DNA of 64,000 bases from Scenedesmus sp. ARA3 (GCA_004335835.1 RWJK01001976.1:96407-160406); one strand, 5' to 3'; numbered from the stretch's first letter, positions 1-11,258 are shown. Numbers and translations are program-made. Notes: generated by a model from the letters alone, not told the origin.

Positions 1-69
1 CTGCAGCACCTGCGGATGCAGAAAGACGAAGTATACAGTAGATGCATGGTTGCAAACGCAGCACAGGAG

Positions 70-462
70 CAAGGCAGGCAGGCAGCCGGGCAGGCAGGCA
101 GGCAGCCAGGCAGGCAGCCAGGCAGGCAGCCAGGCAGGCAGCCAGGCATGCAGCCAGGCAGGCAGCCAGGCAGGCAGGCAGCCAGGCAGGCAGGCATGCA
201 GCCAGGCATGCAGCCAGGCAGGCAGGCAGCCAGGCAGGCAGGCAGGCAGGCAGCCAGGCAGGCAGGCAGGCAGCCAGGCAGGCAGCCAGGCAGGCAGGCA
301 GCCAGGCAGGCAGCCGGGCAGGCAGGCAGCCAGGCAGGCAGGCAGGCAGGCAGGCAGCCAGGCAGGCAGCCAGGCAGGCAGCCAGGCAGGCAGCCAGGCA
401 GGCAGGCAGGCAGGCAGCCAGGCAGGCAGGCAGCCAGGCAGGCAGCCAGGCAGGCAGGCAGC

Positions 463-493
<31 letters not shown>

Positions 494-533
494 CCGGGCA
501 GGCAGCCAGGCAGCCAGGCAGGCAGGCAGGCAA
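70..533. repeat. GGCA-rich minisatellite
   Basis: About 460 bp built almost entirely from GGCA tetramers interrupted by GCCA or GCCG, giving a loose 8-12 bp period (ggcaggcagcca). Occasional GCATGC variants occur. All three forward frames are open only because the array lacks stop codons; the predicted peptides (Gly-Arg-Gln-Ala and similar) are artefacts. It lies downstream of the last CBS-gene exon I can see, so it may sit in that gene's next intron or 3' region. Confidence 0.9.
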
Positions 534-826
534 GGAACATTTTACAGCACAGTACAGCTGGGCAGCTCAGGGCGGAGTCATGCATGCCACGTTAGGATGG
601 AGCATGAGCTGTACAACAATCCCTGTTGTGTGATTATGGCAGTTTCGAGTGCATTGCACTGTAACAAGCCGGCAGGAACGTGTAGCAGAGCTACATCCGG
701 CTAGCCAACTTTCCCCTTCGACAAGCGCAGCTGTCACAAACAGAGACCCGCCAAAGCACGGCACAACAACAGCCACACTACATACAAACACAAGCACATC
801 CGATAAACCTCGAACCCTGCACCCAC
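534..826. other. unassigned stretch between minisatellite and CBS exon
   Basis: I looked here on the minus strand for the missing second half of the fourth CBS domain, expecting a hydrophobic strand followed by a small helix. No frame gives one. The stretch directly follows the 5' splice site at 826, so it is most likely intron. Confidence 0.5.
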
Positions 827-3719
827 CTCAAGCAGCGTTGCGGAGCTGCTGCAAGTGATCAGCGGCACGTCCTCACTCGCCCCCAGGTCCTTGCCCTTTG
901 GAGAATGCGGCGGCTGCTTGCGGCCACTGCCCGGCGCTGCGCCGCTGCCAGTGCGCGCCAAACTCTCCGCCCCACCAGCTGCCGCAGCAGGAGCAGCAGC
1001 AGCAGCACCATCTGATGCAGCCTGCTCTGCGTCTGCCGCATCTGCTGCGTCGGCGCCTGTGGTCCGCATGGGTTGCTGCTCGTGCTTGTGCAGTCGTGAG
1101 GCAAAGAAGGGGTGTGCTGCGCCCTTGCTGCTGTGCTGCGAGTAGCCGAGGTAGCTTGTGCCGTGCTTCACAGCCAGGAACTCCGCCACTGGCAGCGCCA
1201 GTACGCCTGCAGATAGACAGACCGAGCAGATGTCAGTGCCCTTGCATGTGGGTTGAGTTGATGGCTGCAGCTGTGCTTCACAGCATGCATGTTGGCAATT
1301 TGACATGTCGTTGCATACAGCACACTCTGTGTCAGGATGCCAGCCTCATGCTCCAGCCGCAGCCATAACAAACAGGCTTTTTACCATAAATGAGTCATGC
1401 AATGCCAGCATGTCATGAGCATGCCCAACTGTTTGCTGCAATCTCCAGCAGCACAAGATGTTGCACGATGCCGGGATGGCTGTACAGCAAGCTGCGCTTA
1501 GCACACTCACCAAAGTGGTCTGTCTGGATGCCCCTGCAGGTGGGCAACCGTGCATATACGCAACAAGGCAGAGTCAAGTAGAGGCTGATAGTTTGCGCGG
1601 TATGAAACATGCATGCCATCTGCATGATCTGGCTGTTATCTCCCATCAGGACATGAAGCACAAAACTAGGCAAGCATTCCCTCACACTGTCAGCTGCTAC
1701 AAAACCCACCATTCTGATGTCTGACGCGCTCAGGTTGGCAATGACCTGGCTGTTGCATCACATCAGCAAATATGACACTAACAAAAGGCAGACAGCAAGC
1801 ATCACACCACACCCCTTGGCCCCCTCCCACCTGATGTCTGACGCGCTCAGGTTGGCAATGATCTGGCTATTGCATCACATCAGCACATACGATACAGACA
1901 AAAGGTGGACAGCAAGCATCACANCACACCCCTTGGCCCCCACCCACCTGATGTCTGACGCGCTCAGGTTGGCAATGATCTGGCTATTGCATCACATCAG
2001 CACATACGATACAGACAAAAGGTGGACAGCAAGCATCACANNNNNNNNNNNNNNNNNNNNNNNNNNNNNNNNNNNNNNNNNNNNNNNNNNNNNNNNNNNN
2101 NNNNNNNNNNNNNNNNNNNNNNNNNNNNNNNNNNNNNNNNNNNNNNNNNNNNNNNNNNNNNNNNNNNNNNNNNNNNNNNNNNGATGTCTGACGCGCTCAG
2201 GTTGGCAATGATCTGGCTATTGCATCACATCAGCACATACGATACAGACAAAAGGTGGACAGCAAGCATCACACCACACCCCTTGGCCCCCTCCCACCTG
2301 ATGTCTGACGCGCTCAGGTTGGCAATGATCTGGCCATCGCTGCTGAGCACAGGGGCACCCGTCACGCCAGCAGCCGCCAGCTTCTCATAGGCCAGCAGTG
2401 TGGGTGTGGCAGGCTCCAGCAGCACTAGTGCTCCCGTGCGCTCAGCACCCAGCAGGCCCAGCTGCTGCAGCGACTGGCCTGCTGCGGGGCCCAGGTGCTG
2501 CTGGTGCTTCAGCAGGAACCTGCGGGTGCATTAATGATGGGGCAGCAGCATACGAAGATTAGAGAGTGTTTCTGTACTCGGCCGCGTGGTTTGTGGTTGG
2601 GCATGCACAGGAGAACAGAGAAAGCAGACAGCAGCATGGGGGCAGGCAGGCTGCGGGTGGTGCAGGCAGGTGGTGCTGCAACTTTGGCAGCAGGACAAGC
2701 TGTGCACAGTTGCTTTGACTTTGGACTAGCTGCACGTGCTAGGATAGAACTCACTGTACATGCAGGTTTGCCAGGCTGGCTGGCTGGCAGCAGCTGCAGG
2801 AATGCCCTGGGGCGCCCACCTGAGCACGTCCACATGTGACACAATGTGTGTGATGTCGCCGTGCGCATCAAAGATGGCCAGGCGGTGCACCAGCCGGCCC
2901 CCATCACGCTGACCCAGGAACATGTCCCTGCGGGATGCAGCAAGGCAGGCAGGTGAGCAGCAGCAGCAGCAGCAGCGACACCAGCAGCAGGGAAGCATGT
3001 GGTTGAAGCAGAACTGCGTTTCAGCCACAACGGCTAGCTTGCAGGAAGCCCATCCTGTGAGGTTGCTGCATGAAGATGTTGAAGTGGCATTATGAGTGCT
3101 GCAGCACATCTTAGCGGCAGACGGGGCCAGCAACACTGCCCACACCACTCAACTATATACAGATGCAGCCACTGCTGTGACAGCTGGCTCCTGGAACACC
3201 TTGCCGCATGCATCTGCGCTCCTGCTGCTGCTGCCGCTGCTGCTGGTCATGGCCGCTGCTGCCCGCACCTGATTGCTGTGAGCACAGATGCGTCTGTGTC
3301 TGTCTGGTACACCAGTCCCCTGTCTTCACTGCCTGCACAGCAGCACACGGCCAGCACGCACACCTCAGAAACAAGCAACAGAAACAAGCTGCAACAGAAT
3401 GCAGCTGCACCACTGCTGAGACGAGCACGCAGCATGTATCTGCCGCAACAGCTAACACTTACTGCGCTCAATGTTAGCAAGCATGCAAGGCAGCCCGCCC
3501 AGCTGTTCTAATTAAAGCTACTCTGCCCGCCCGGCTGCCAGGCTGCTGCTTCTGCCCTTCCCTGTCGTCGTGTTCTCTCTGCCTGCGCTGGCAGCGCTCA
3601 CCCAGCACCGTGATGAGCATCTTTGCCGCGAAGGCCGGCCCGTGCTTCTCCAGCTCCGTCATCAGCGCCAGCATGTTGGCGGGCAGCACAGGGCCCTTGT
3701 GCTCGTGCAGGACTGCGGC

Positions 3720-3752
<33 letters not shown>

Positions 3753-4663
3753 GTTGGGGCACTTACTGGCTGCACTAGTGGCCCCTTTGCGGCGCGGAGA
3801 TGTCGAAACATGAAACAGCTGCGCTGCCGAGAAGTTGCTTTGCCAAGGCCTATGTGCATTTCCTGTGGACAGCAGCAAAGTGTTGCTGCTTGTTGAGCTC
3901 ATAGTGCTCAGACAGAACCACTTGCTGACAAGGCTGTAAAGCTGACAATGTTCTGCAGCTGTCTGATGCTAATGTCTTGTCGTGAAATGCTGTTGCACTG
4001 AGAGTGAAATGCTGTTGCACTGAGAGACCAACACGCTCCTGCTGTTCCTACTGCTGCTGCTGCTGCCCTGCTCACATGCCAGGAATGCCTTGATGATGTC
4101 CTTCACATCCAGCCAGCCTGGCCAGCAGCAGCAGCAGTGGCAGGTGACCGCGTGGGAGGGAGAAAGCGCCACAGAAATGCCAACATGCACACCTCTTGTG
4201 GTGGGAAGCTCATGCAGCGCTGTGACAGAGAACCTGCTACCAGCATTGCTATACGGCATGCAAACAAGTGCATAACATTTATATTCGTCTTTAGCCTTTT
4301 CAAAGCTGGCAGAGCTGGCAGAGCAGCAGCATGTGGAAGCACATACCCAGCAGCTGCGGGGCACTTTCCCCAGGAGAGAGACTCTCCACATCTTCGAGGC
4401 CGGGGGACACAACCAAGGGAGCTGAAAGGATGTTGTGGCGTGCCAAGGTCTGCGCAGACGGCACGGCTGCGTCAAGCATGCCTCTCGGAAGAACAGCTAC
4501 TGTTGGTGCTGATCTGGCATGACTGATAGCGGTACTGCTGCTGATCGGCGCTCACCTTGAGCGCGTCAGCTACGGTTTGGTTGTGCTCTAACAGGACTAT
4601 CTCTTGCGACTCCACCAGACTGCTGAGCTTCGCCTCGGACAACAGCTGCTGTAAGTTGTCCAT
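827..4663 (-). CDS. four-CBS-domain protein (SNF4/AMPK-gamma type), 3' end missing
   Basis: Nine exons read on the minus strand: 4663-4556, 4449-4347, 4117-4076, 3712-3602, 3332-3269, 2927-2820, 2519-2298, 1533-1511 and 1206-827. All junctions are GT-AG and the phases agree (387 codons). The ATG at 4663 is the first in frame after a stop; an upstream GTG is not credible. CBS1 spans about residues 13-85 (TLARHNILSAPLVV then GWLDVKDIIKAFLA). CBS2 spans about 125-178 and ends HIVSHVDVLR. CBS3 spans about 195-260 (AAGVTGAPVLSSDG, then LSASDIRGIQTDHF). CBS4 starts near 375 (VPLITCSSSATLLE) and is cut off; no further exon is visible down to position 1. Bateman modules of this kind bind adenosine nucleotides. 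An Ala/Ser-rich loop separates CBS3 and CBS4. SNF1-kinase gamma or a plant CBSX5/6-like protein is inferred from layout only. Exon 7 is next to a tandem array of its own 3' edge. Confidence 0.8.
1716..2335 (-). repeat. 117-bp tandem array containing copies of CBS exon 7 3' end
   Basis: Units begin at 1716, 1833, 1950, 2183 and 2300, a period of 117 bp; the 233-bp step across the assembly gap implies one hidden unit. On the minus strand each unit carries an AATAG acceptor-like site, 36 nt of the end of exon 7 (encoding QIIANLSASDI) and an intact GTGGG donor, then about 80 bp of intron. The unit starting at 2300 merges with the real exon and loses identity near 2335. The unit at 1716 is the most diverged. 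Confidence 0.9.
2041..2182. other. assembly gap (142 N) inside tandem array
   Basis: A run of 142 N, plus a single N at 1924, falls inside the 117-bp array. The gap is close to one repeat unit plus remainder, so it probably reflects repeat collapse and the true copy number is unknown. Confidence 0.95.
3982..4027. repeat. short direct duplication in CBS-gene intron 3
   Basis: The 23-bp string gtgaaatgctgttgcactga plus gag occurs twice in a row between exons 3 and 4 of the CBS gene. It contains no coding sequence and looks like a recent slippage duplication. Confidence 0.8.
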
Positions 4664-6110
4664 CGCACGAATCTTCACTAATAGTTTATCAATAATACCA
4701 TATTTACGATCAAGAATAAACAAATCGTCGATTGTTTGCGGCACCAGTCAAAGATATGCACACGGTAGATTCAGAGCCTGTCATGTCACACTGCACGTGC
4801 ACCTGCTGCTCCTGATGTTTGCTGGGCACGGCAAGCACAGGCAATCCGTTGACAAAAACATGCACTTTACATATGCAAAAGCCTGCATTAATGGATAGGG
4901 TTGTGATGGCCCACGTGCCCGTGCATCAGCAAACACAGGACAAGCTGACATGCCTTCCACCTGCACTCACGAGCAATGCAAGTGCACACCTCACATCACC
5001 CCGCTGGACGCAGGCAGAAGCTCTCCCACTATCAATAGCATGGCGGCTGTTATGCTACCTTCCTGTGCTTCGCAAGGCAGTCTCCTATCATGGGCATGGT
5101 GCCCATGATGACGATGCTCTTGGCGTGCGAAGTCCCCAGCACACCATACACAACACGACGCCCGTGCATCACTGCCACACCCAGCACACCGTCATTGTAC
5201 CAAAGTCCAGGATGTAGCTCTTGGCACAGCCTGAACACTTTGATCTGGTACAGCACCAGGATAACATTTAAAGAAAGTTGCCGATTGCATACAACATAAC
5301 AGTCAACTGCAACTATCATGCTTCACAAAGCGCACATACCGAGTTCCAGTCATCATACGTTCCTGTCGACTTTAAGCCCAGCTGGCTGACAGTTGGACTG
5401 TCAGCGTTTTGCCATGTGCTCAACGTATGGTGAGCGTGCCAGTGCACAACATGGCACTCCAACCCCATGAGTTTCAAGGCGGAAGCTTCCCTTGACACAC
5501 GCGCATGCGTGTGCATAACGACAGTAGACAAGCAGGGTTGCAGGCAAGAGCAAGCCCTGCAAGCACTACTGTACAAAGCACCTACTGCAGCCTATGCCGT
5601 TTGCTGCTGCAAGCACACACGCTGATGTTTGTAAAGGTAGACAATAACATACAAGCCAAGCAACGCTCTGGGCAGCAGGCCAAAGTCAGCCGCGCCGCAT
5701 CCCATCAGGTTCCAGGTTGTCAAGCTCTCCGTCAATTCAGCCATGCACTGCGCAGCATGTGCCCACGACACCATCCATACGCTCGCTGACCGCTGTCGCT
5801 GACTCCCAGCCGGCAGGGGAAAACTGCCTGGCAAACTGGCAAACAGCCCTCAGCGCCTGCAGCGCAGCTCGGCAGCCACATCCCACCCCCAGCACCCACC
5901 AACTGCTGCAGCAGAACAGGAGATTCGGTGCAAAATTAGAGCGCAGCAACAAGGCTTACAGGGCATGCTCGGCAGCACAGGCTGTGCTGCCATGTCGCTC
6001 CTTCAGTGCTTGCACAACCCAGCCTGCTGCTGTGGGCCTGCTGGTGAGGATGTGCTGCATGCTGCAAAAGTAGCTGCGCCACAGCGTGCATATGTGTTAT
6101 CATGTTGGGC
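4664..6110. other. intergenic, CBS 5' flank and MCU 3' flank
   Basis: No convincing coding sequence. The part just upstream of the CBS ATG (4664-4745) is AT-richer than its surroundings and is probably 5' UTR. A perfect 10-bp inverted repeat with a 3-nt loop lies at 5087-5109. The small ORFs here have no recognisable protein features. Confidence 0.6.
5956..5960 (-). terminator. TGTAA polyadenylation motif for MCU
   Basis: TGTAA on the minus strand about 150 nt after the MCU stop. TGTAA is the usual chlorophyte poly(A) signal; the distance is typical, but the assignment is by position only. Confidence 0.5.
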
Positions 6111-7199
6111 CTAGGATGTCTTGGGCTTGAAGCCCAGGAACACGCCGCTGCCTGCTGCTGCACCTTCTGCACTTTCAGTGGCCAAGGCATCCTCCTGCGC
6201 AGCCAGGTAGCGCCGGTAGCGGTCCCGCGTGCGCATCAGGTGCTGGTAGCGGTCCAGGTCAAAGCCCTTCTCAGCCATGCGCTTCTCCTGCAGGCGCGCA
6301 ACGCAGCGCGCGGCACAGCACCGCACACAGCATGGCAACCGCACAGGCAAGGCAACACCGCAGTGAATCACCAATCACTTTGCTCGCACGCTTACATGCA
6401 AACTGCAATGTCTCTGTCAACAGCACAGCAGCTGCTCCTGTCACTTGGTTGTGCTGCCCTGGGCAGGCGCCGTGCTCCTGATTTGCCACCTGCTGCTCCT
6501 TGCAGGACGGGCCAGCACGCTAACCGATATTGCCCAAAGTGTTGACGCCAGCAAGGTAAAGCTCGCCCTCATTATGCGCTTGCCCGGCAGTACAGCAGAG
6601 CAAGAAGCTGCTGTATCTGTGCTTGTTACAATACTGTACAGCATGGCCTGTGCAGTGACTGGCAAGTAGCGCATCCTTGCTGCAACATTTATGCACTGCC
6701 GCCTCACCAGCTGCTGCTGCGTCCAGTACTCCTCAAAGGGCCCGTAGTCAAAGTAGTTGCCACGTGTGACCAGGAAGTAGAAGTATGCCAGCAGGCTGTA
6801 GGTGAGGCTGAGCATATAGCCAATTGGCTCCATCACATCCCAGCTCTGGGGATAGGCAGCACAGCACGGCGCACACAGAACAGCGTGGTGAACAGGTGCG
6901 ACAGGGGGCACACATGCTAAGATGCATGGAAGCGCAGGAGGAGTTGACAGCAAGAGGGGAAATAGCCGCATTGGAAGAAAGCATGCTGTGGCTGTTGCAA
7001 GTGACGGTCAACTCCAGCAACTGCCTAGTTGCTAGCACAACTTGCTGCAGGCGCATGACGAAATGGACTGCATGTGCCACCACTGCTGGTTGGGCCAGGT
7101 AGCGGGCTGCCGGTGCAAGCAGGATGCAGTGCTGACAGAGCATTGCTCACCAGCTCCCAGTAGGTGAGGTAGATGAACGCTGTCAGCTGCACAGCAGAT

Positions 7200-7252
<53 letters not shown>

Positions 7253-7812
7253 CAACAAGCGCCCCAGCATGTTGTGCAACCCAGTGCGCGGCCACTGCTG
7301 AAGTCAACAGTCACCTCTGCCTGCAATGCACTGCCACCTGTTGCACGCTGTAGGCCATGCTTCGCCGCTTGCTGGACAGCTGTCAAAGCGCTGCAATATC
7401 AGCAGCCCCACCTGGAAGGACAGCACCCCAAAGCCCGCCCACAGCCAGAAGCGCGGCCAGCGCTTGGCCGTGCTGCGCAGCTGCTTGTGCTCCTTATGCA
7501 TCAGCGTCAGCTCCTGCTCAATGGCCGACAGGTTGCGGCGCGCCTGCGCTGGGTCGGTGGGCAGCGTCTGCGGCACAGCAAGCGCCAGCAGGCACGCAGA
7601 AGCAGGCCGGCAGGCGAGCAGGCAGGCAAGCAAGCAGGCAGGCGCAAAGGTGATTAGGTAGGCATAACAAGCTGCACCAGAACTACTTGCTGCGGGCAAT
7701 GGATGTCTATACTAGTGTACCAGTCTGGTGGGGGCCAGACCGGCACTGCCTGCTGGTGCCATATGTTGCATCACCCTGCAGGCACACTGCAGCACCTGCT
7801 GCTTGCTCAGTG

Positions 7813-7852
<40 letters not shown>

Positions 7853-8876
7853 ACTCTGTACACCAGCTCTGACACCTCTTGAGGCTTGAGGTACACAATG
7901 CCGTTGAAGCGCAGCACCACGCCAGCATGCACCAGCGCGTCTGCACGCGCATGCGCCTCTTCTTCTGTGTCTGCAGCACCACTGCACCGCCACACCAAAG
8001 CGGCAGCAGCACCAGCAGCACGCCAGCCAACAGGAAGCAAACCCGTCAAGCGTTAGCTGCTGTTCAGCATGCAAGGCATGCGTCAATGATGCTGATGCAA
8101 ACACCGTACGCGCAGAGGCTCCTGATGCAATTGAGCAACAGCAATCAGCTGCTTGCACTCTTGAGAACTGCTGGTGCGCTTGCAGCAGTGGTACTGTCGC
8201 TCTGGTCTGCTGGTGCCACACGCACTGTACTCTGCATTTAGTGCTTCGCTGTCGCCGCCGAAACACAAACAGAACCAGAACATGCCAACCACAGGTTGCT
8301 GTTCTTGCTGTGAGTTGTTGCTGCTTACTTTTTCATGATGAAGTCCAGCAGCTCTCTGTATGACATGAATGGCTGCTTGTCTGCTGTCACGTCCAATGCA
8401 TCCCGCAGCTTGACAGCCTGCATGCTCTGTACACACAGCAGTAGGCACAAGTGAGAGGGCAGACTGCTACATAACATTGGTTACGGTATGCATAGCAGTG
8501 AGGTTCCTGTGAATATGGCTAGCGCAGGTGACAGCAAGTACTGCCATGTTGAATTGTTGACGCTGTGCAGCTTGCACCAGCAGCGCAACTTATAGTGACA
8601 TGCCTTGTGCTGGAGTTGCGGTTGAGACATTTTTGCAAAGGCAATTCAGCTCACGTCTAGCAGCCCTTGGACGCCAGAATGCTGTGTGATCTGCCTGAAC
8701 CGTTGGCAAGCCCAACCCACACTTGCTATCTGCTGCTGTTGCTGCGCTCCAGCTCCACATGCATGTCGTAGTGAACCCAAACATCCTGCAGCTAATACTG
8801 AGTGGCTAACTGATTGCTGAGATTGGCGAGCTAGCAGACAGAGCACGTTCACCGCTTGGCGTCGTGCGAAACTCAT
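6111..8876 (-). CDS. MCU: mitochondrial calcium uniporter pore subunit
   Basis: Seven phase-consistent exons: 8876-8655, 8426-8329, 7981-7855, 7567-7412, 7186-7151, 6845-6708 and 6287-6111 (317 aa). The N-terminus (MSFARRQAVNVLCLLARQS) is basic and hydroxylated, like a mitochondrial presequence. Residues about 110-149 hold the conserved GVVLRFNGIVYLKPQEV stretch. A coiled coil (about 155-185) leads into TM1 (FWLWAGFGVLSFQ). The pore motif is WDVMEP at residues 215-220, with the Asp and Glu that form the Ca2+ filter, followed by TM2 (LSLTYSLLAYFYFLV) and a charged C-terminal helix. The protein conducts Ca2+ across the inner mitochondrial membrane into the matrix. The start is the first in-frame ATG; an upstream TTG is not used. 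Every boundary is GT-AG. Introns 3 and 4 carry long CAG/CTG runs next to splice sites. Confidence 0.93.
7201..7251. repeat. (CAG)17 in MCU intron 4
   Basis: Seventeen uninterrupted CAG triplets (CTG on the coding strand) lie 14 nt before the acceptor of MCU exon 5, where a polypyrimidine tract would be expected. Confidence 0.95.
7814..7850. repeat. (CTG)12 next to MCU intron 3 donor
   Basis: About twelve CTG triplets begin immediately inside intron 3, so on the coding strand the donor GTGAGC runs straight into AGC repeats. Confidence 0.9.
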
Positions 8877-10382
8877 TTTCAGGCAGTTGTGGACCAAGCC
8901 CTAGTAAGTGATTTCTTTTGTAAACAAAACGTCTGACCTTTAATGGCTGTTCAATGGGTCAAACGAGTTCTGCTGGAGTTTTGTCAACAAATGCCGCGCT
9001 GCAGCTGACTGAGGCATGTGAAGCTTTGATCACCCACCAATCAGCCCCACACTTGCACACTTGACTTGTACGTCAACCAAACATGCGGCCAGCACGCATA
9101 GCATATGGTGCTCTTCCTGCTGGGCATAGCTTGACGCTGTTCAAATGCATTACACCCTGAACCCCATACTGTTCATGCTGATCATCATCATCATGTTACT
9201 CATCAAGCCATAGCATCAACGCCATCGGCCCCGCGCCCCAATGGAGCGGCTGTTCATGCTGATGCGGCACCAGCGATGCCATTTGGCATATCTGCCCACT
9301 GCCCAACCATCTACACAAGGGTTGCACTTGCCGTTGGCCAGCCACTGCCATCGGCCAAGCACACAAACAGAACTGACCAGACAGCCGCAAATGACACGTA
9401 GATTGCAATTGCACACTGCCTGACATGCCTCACTTGCTGGTTCCCATTCGCCAACCAGCTGGCGGCACACGCTGCTACCACTGCGGCGATGATTTGCCCA
9501 CTGACAACTTCTGCAACAAGCACCTTTCTTGTCAGCCACAGGTTGGCAAGCAGACACTTTCACCAAACCTCAGAATTCGAAGATTATACATGCACCATGG
9601 CATGCCAGTACACTGGCCGGTGAAGGGTGCGTGCAGGATGATCTGCAGATGGTGCCAAACCAATCAAAAGCAGCTGCTGCTCCCTGCCAAAGCAGACATA
9701 GCTCAACCGAGTGGCCTTGTGAAAGCTGTTCAGCTGCAGCCCGGGCCAGCGCAGCTCCTCTGCCCATGCTTGCAGCATTGGGTGGCTCTGCCAGGGGCAG
9801 CTGTCATCAACAGGGATCCAACCAGCCACTCTTGGGACGTGGCAGTGACAGCGGCGTACCAGGCAGCACAATGCAAAGCCACAGCTTCACAACCCTCTGG
9901 GTGTAATCTGGGTGTAATAGAAGCTGGCCTGATGCCGGGGCTGCTCTGGTTGCAATTGCCTCGCATTGAATGAGGTCCTGCAAGCACGAAGCTCTCAGAT
10001 ATTGCAGACACGTTGATCGGCACGTGAACGGCGTCTGTGCCACCTGTGCCACAAACGCAACCAGCACCATGCTGTGCTGCTACACACACGCTGCCAGTCA
10101 CCCAGCATCAAGCCTGCGGTGTTGCAGCAGCATCGGCACGGCCCAGTGCCCCCCGAGCGCTGTCTGCTGGGTAGGGTTGGATGCCGTGGTGGTCTCCTTG
10201 CAGCAGGAGCTGGTGGTGCTCGTGTGAGGCACATAGTGGAGCAGGTGGCGTAGTAGCAGCACATGGGTTTGCGTAAAGGTTTGCTGGCTTCCAGCAGTTC
10301 CTTGTAGGCAGCTGGTGGAGTTTGCTGCGCTGCCAGTGGATGCTTGTGTTGCTGCCTGGCTGCTTGTGGCAGGTGGTGCAGC
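8877..10382. other. intergenic, MCU promoter side
   Basis: About 1.5 kb between two minus-strand genes. The first few hundred bases upstream of the MCU ATG are AT-richer and should hold its promoter and 5' UTR. The longest ORF (9425-9973, +) has no recognisable domain and no plausible splice partners. I see no RNA gene or mobile element. Confidence 0.6.
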
Positions 10383-11258
10383 TCACTTGCTGGGGTCTCT
10401 CATGCTGGTGCCATGCGACGTGCCGTGGATCTTTCCACTGCAGCAGAGCAGCAGACGCATGTTGAAGCGCAGCAGAGCACAGCAGGGCGTTAAGTTGTGC
10501 GGGTGTCTGCACCAGCAACAGCAGCACAGCCACAGCAATGTACTTGCATAACTCACATCAGCAGCAGCGCCTTCTGTCTGTGGCTGGCCGGCTCTGCCAA
10601 CAGAGTCATACATCTGGTGGCTGTATCTCATGCGGTAGTCTGCCAGCCACACCGCCAGCTTTAGCGGCAGACTACCGCATGAGACCAGACGTACAGTGTA
10701 CCCGAGCAAGGCACAACAACACCATATGGCAGCAAGCTGCTGCAGGCGCGCGACTCACTCGAGCAGATCCTTGTACCGCGCCTTGTCTCTTCCTTCTGTG
10801 ACATCCAGGATCATCGCCCTGAGCTGGTCACGCTGCGCCCTGGCTGTCACCTGCAGGCCCAGGCCCACGACAGAACACCACTCAGCACACAATTGCCATA
10901 TGACCACGTTGCGCAGTCCACAGAGGCACCTACAGTTGCTGCACTGTTGCTGTAGTTGATGCTGCATGAGTAGTAGGCCCCATACATATGAACGGTGCTG
11001 CTGCGCCAGCAGTATAAGTTTAAAGACATCACAATGTACCTGTGCATGCATGGGTAGCTTTGCCAGCTCAGCATCTTTGCTTTTGTAGCCCTCCTCAGCC
11101 ATGTTTGGGTTTGTGGTGTTCATCACCACGTTGGCTGCAAGTGTGCCAAGGCCCCCCAATGCCAGCGTAGTGCCCCACAGCAGCCACCTCTTTGACTTAG
11201 TGGCTTCAACAAAGCGCCTGTATCCCGGGGAGTTGATGTAGATCCAGTGCTGCGACAT
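10383..11258 (-). CDS. small single-membrane-span protein, function unknown
   Basis: Three exons: 11258-11040, 10850-10759 and 10437-10383, giving 121 aa. It begins MSQHWIYINSPGYRRF. A basic stretch (EATKSKR) precedes one hydrophobic helix (WLLWGTTLALGGLGTLAANVV, about residues 26-46). The C-terminal half is soluble and charged, ending GTSMRDPSK. Exon 2 could stop at an in-frame TGA, but that TGA overlaps a strong GTGAGT donor, and splicing to 10437 keeps frame and gives a natural stop, so I prefer the longer form. A basic patch before a single helix suits a small organelle inner-membrane or assembly factor, but I do not recognise the family. It lies head-to-head with the CCDC13-like gene. 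Intron 2 contains a 19-bp perfect hairpin. Confidence 0.7.
10626..10684. repeat. perfect 19-bp inverted repeat (hairpin)
   Basis: Arms 10626-10644 and 10666-10684 are perfect reverse complements (core tcatgcggtagtctgcc) separated by a 21-nt loop. The element lies in intron 2 of the small membrane-protein gene and could fold in RNA or mark a tiny inverted-repeat element. Confidence 0.9.

Noticed and set aside
16..704. Three overlapping Gly/Gln/Arg/Ala-rich ORFs at the left end
   Set aside because: They are the three frames of the GGCA array; a repeat without stop codons gives open frames by default.
4664..4744. Upstream GTG start for the CBS protein
   Set aside because: GTG is not a normal eukaryotic start and the extra residues are AT-rich UTR-like; the ATG at 4663 directly precedes the conserved domain.
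9425..9973. 182-codon plus-strand ORF with a CYHCGDDLPTDNFC stretch resembling a zinc motif
   Set aside because: The rest has no protein character, no splice partners and no poly(A) motif; the cysteine spacing is a chance match.
10755..10760. TGA at the end of exon 2 of the small membrane-protein gene as its stop
   Set aside because: It overlaps a strong GTGAGT donor, and splicing to 10437 gives an in-frame exon with its own stop; kept as an alternative.
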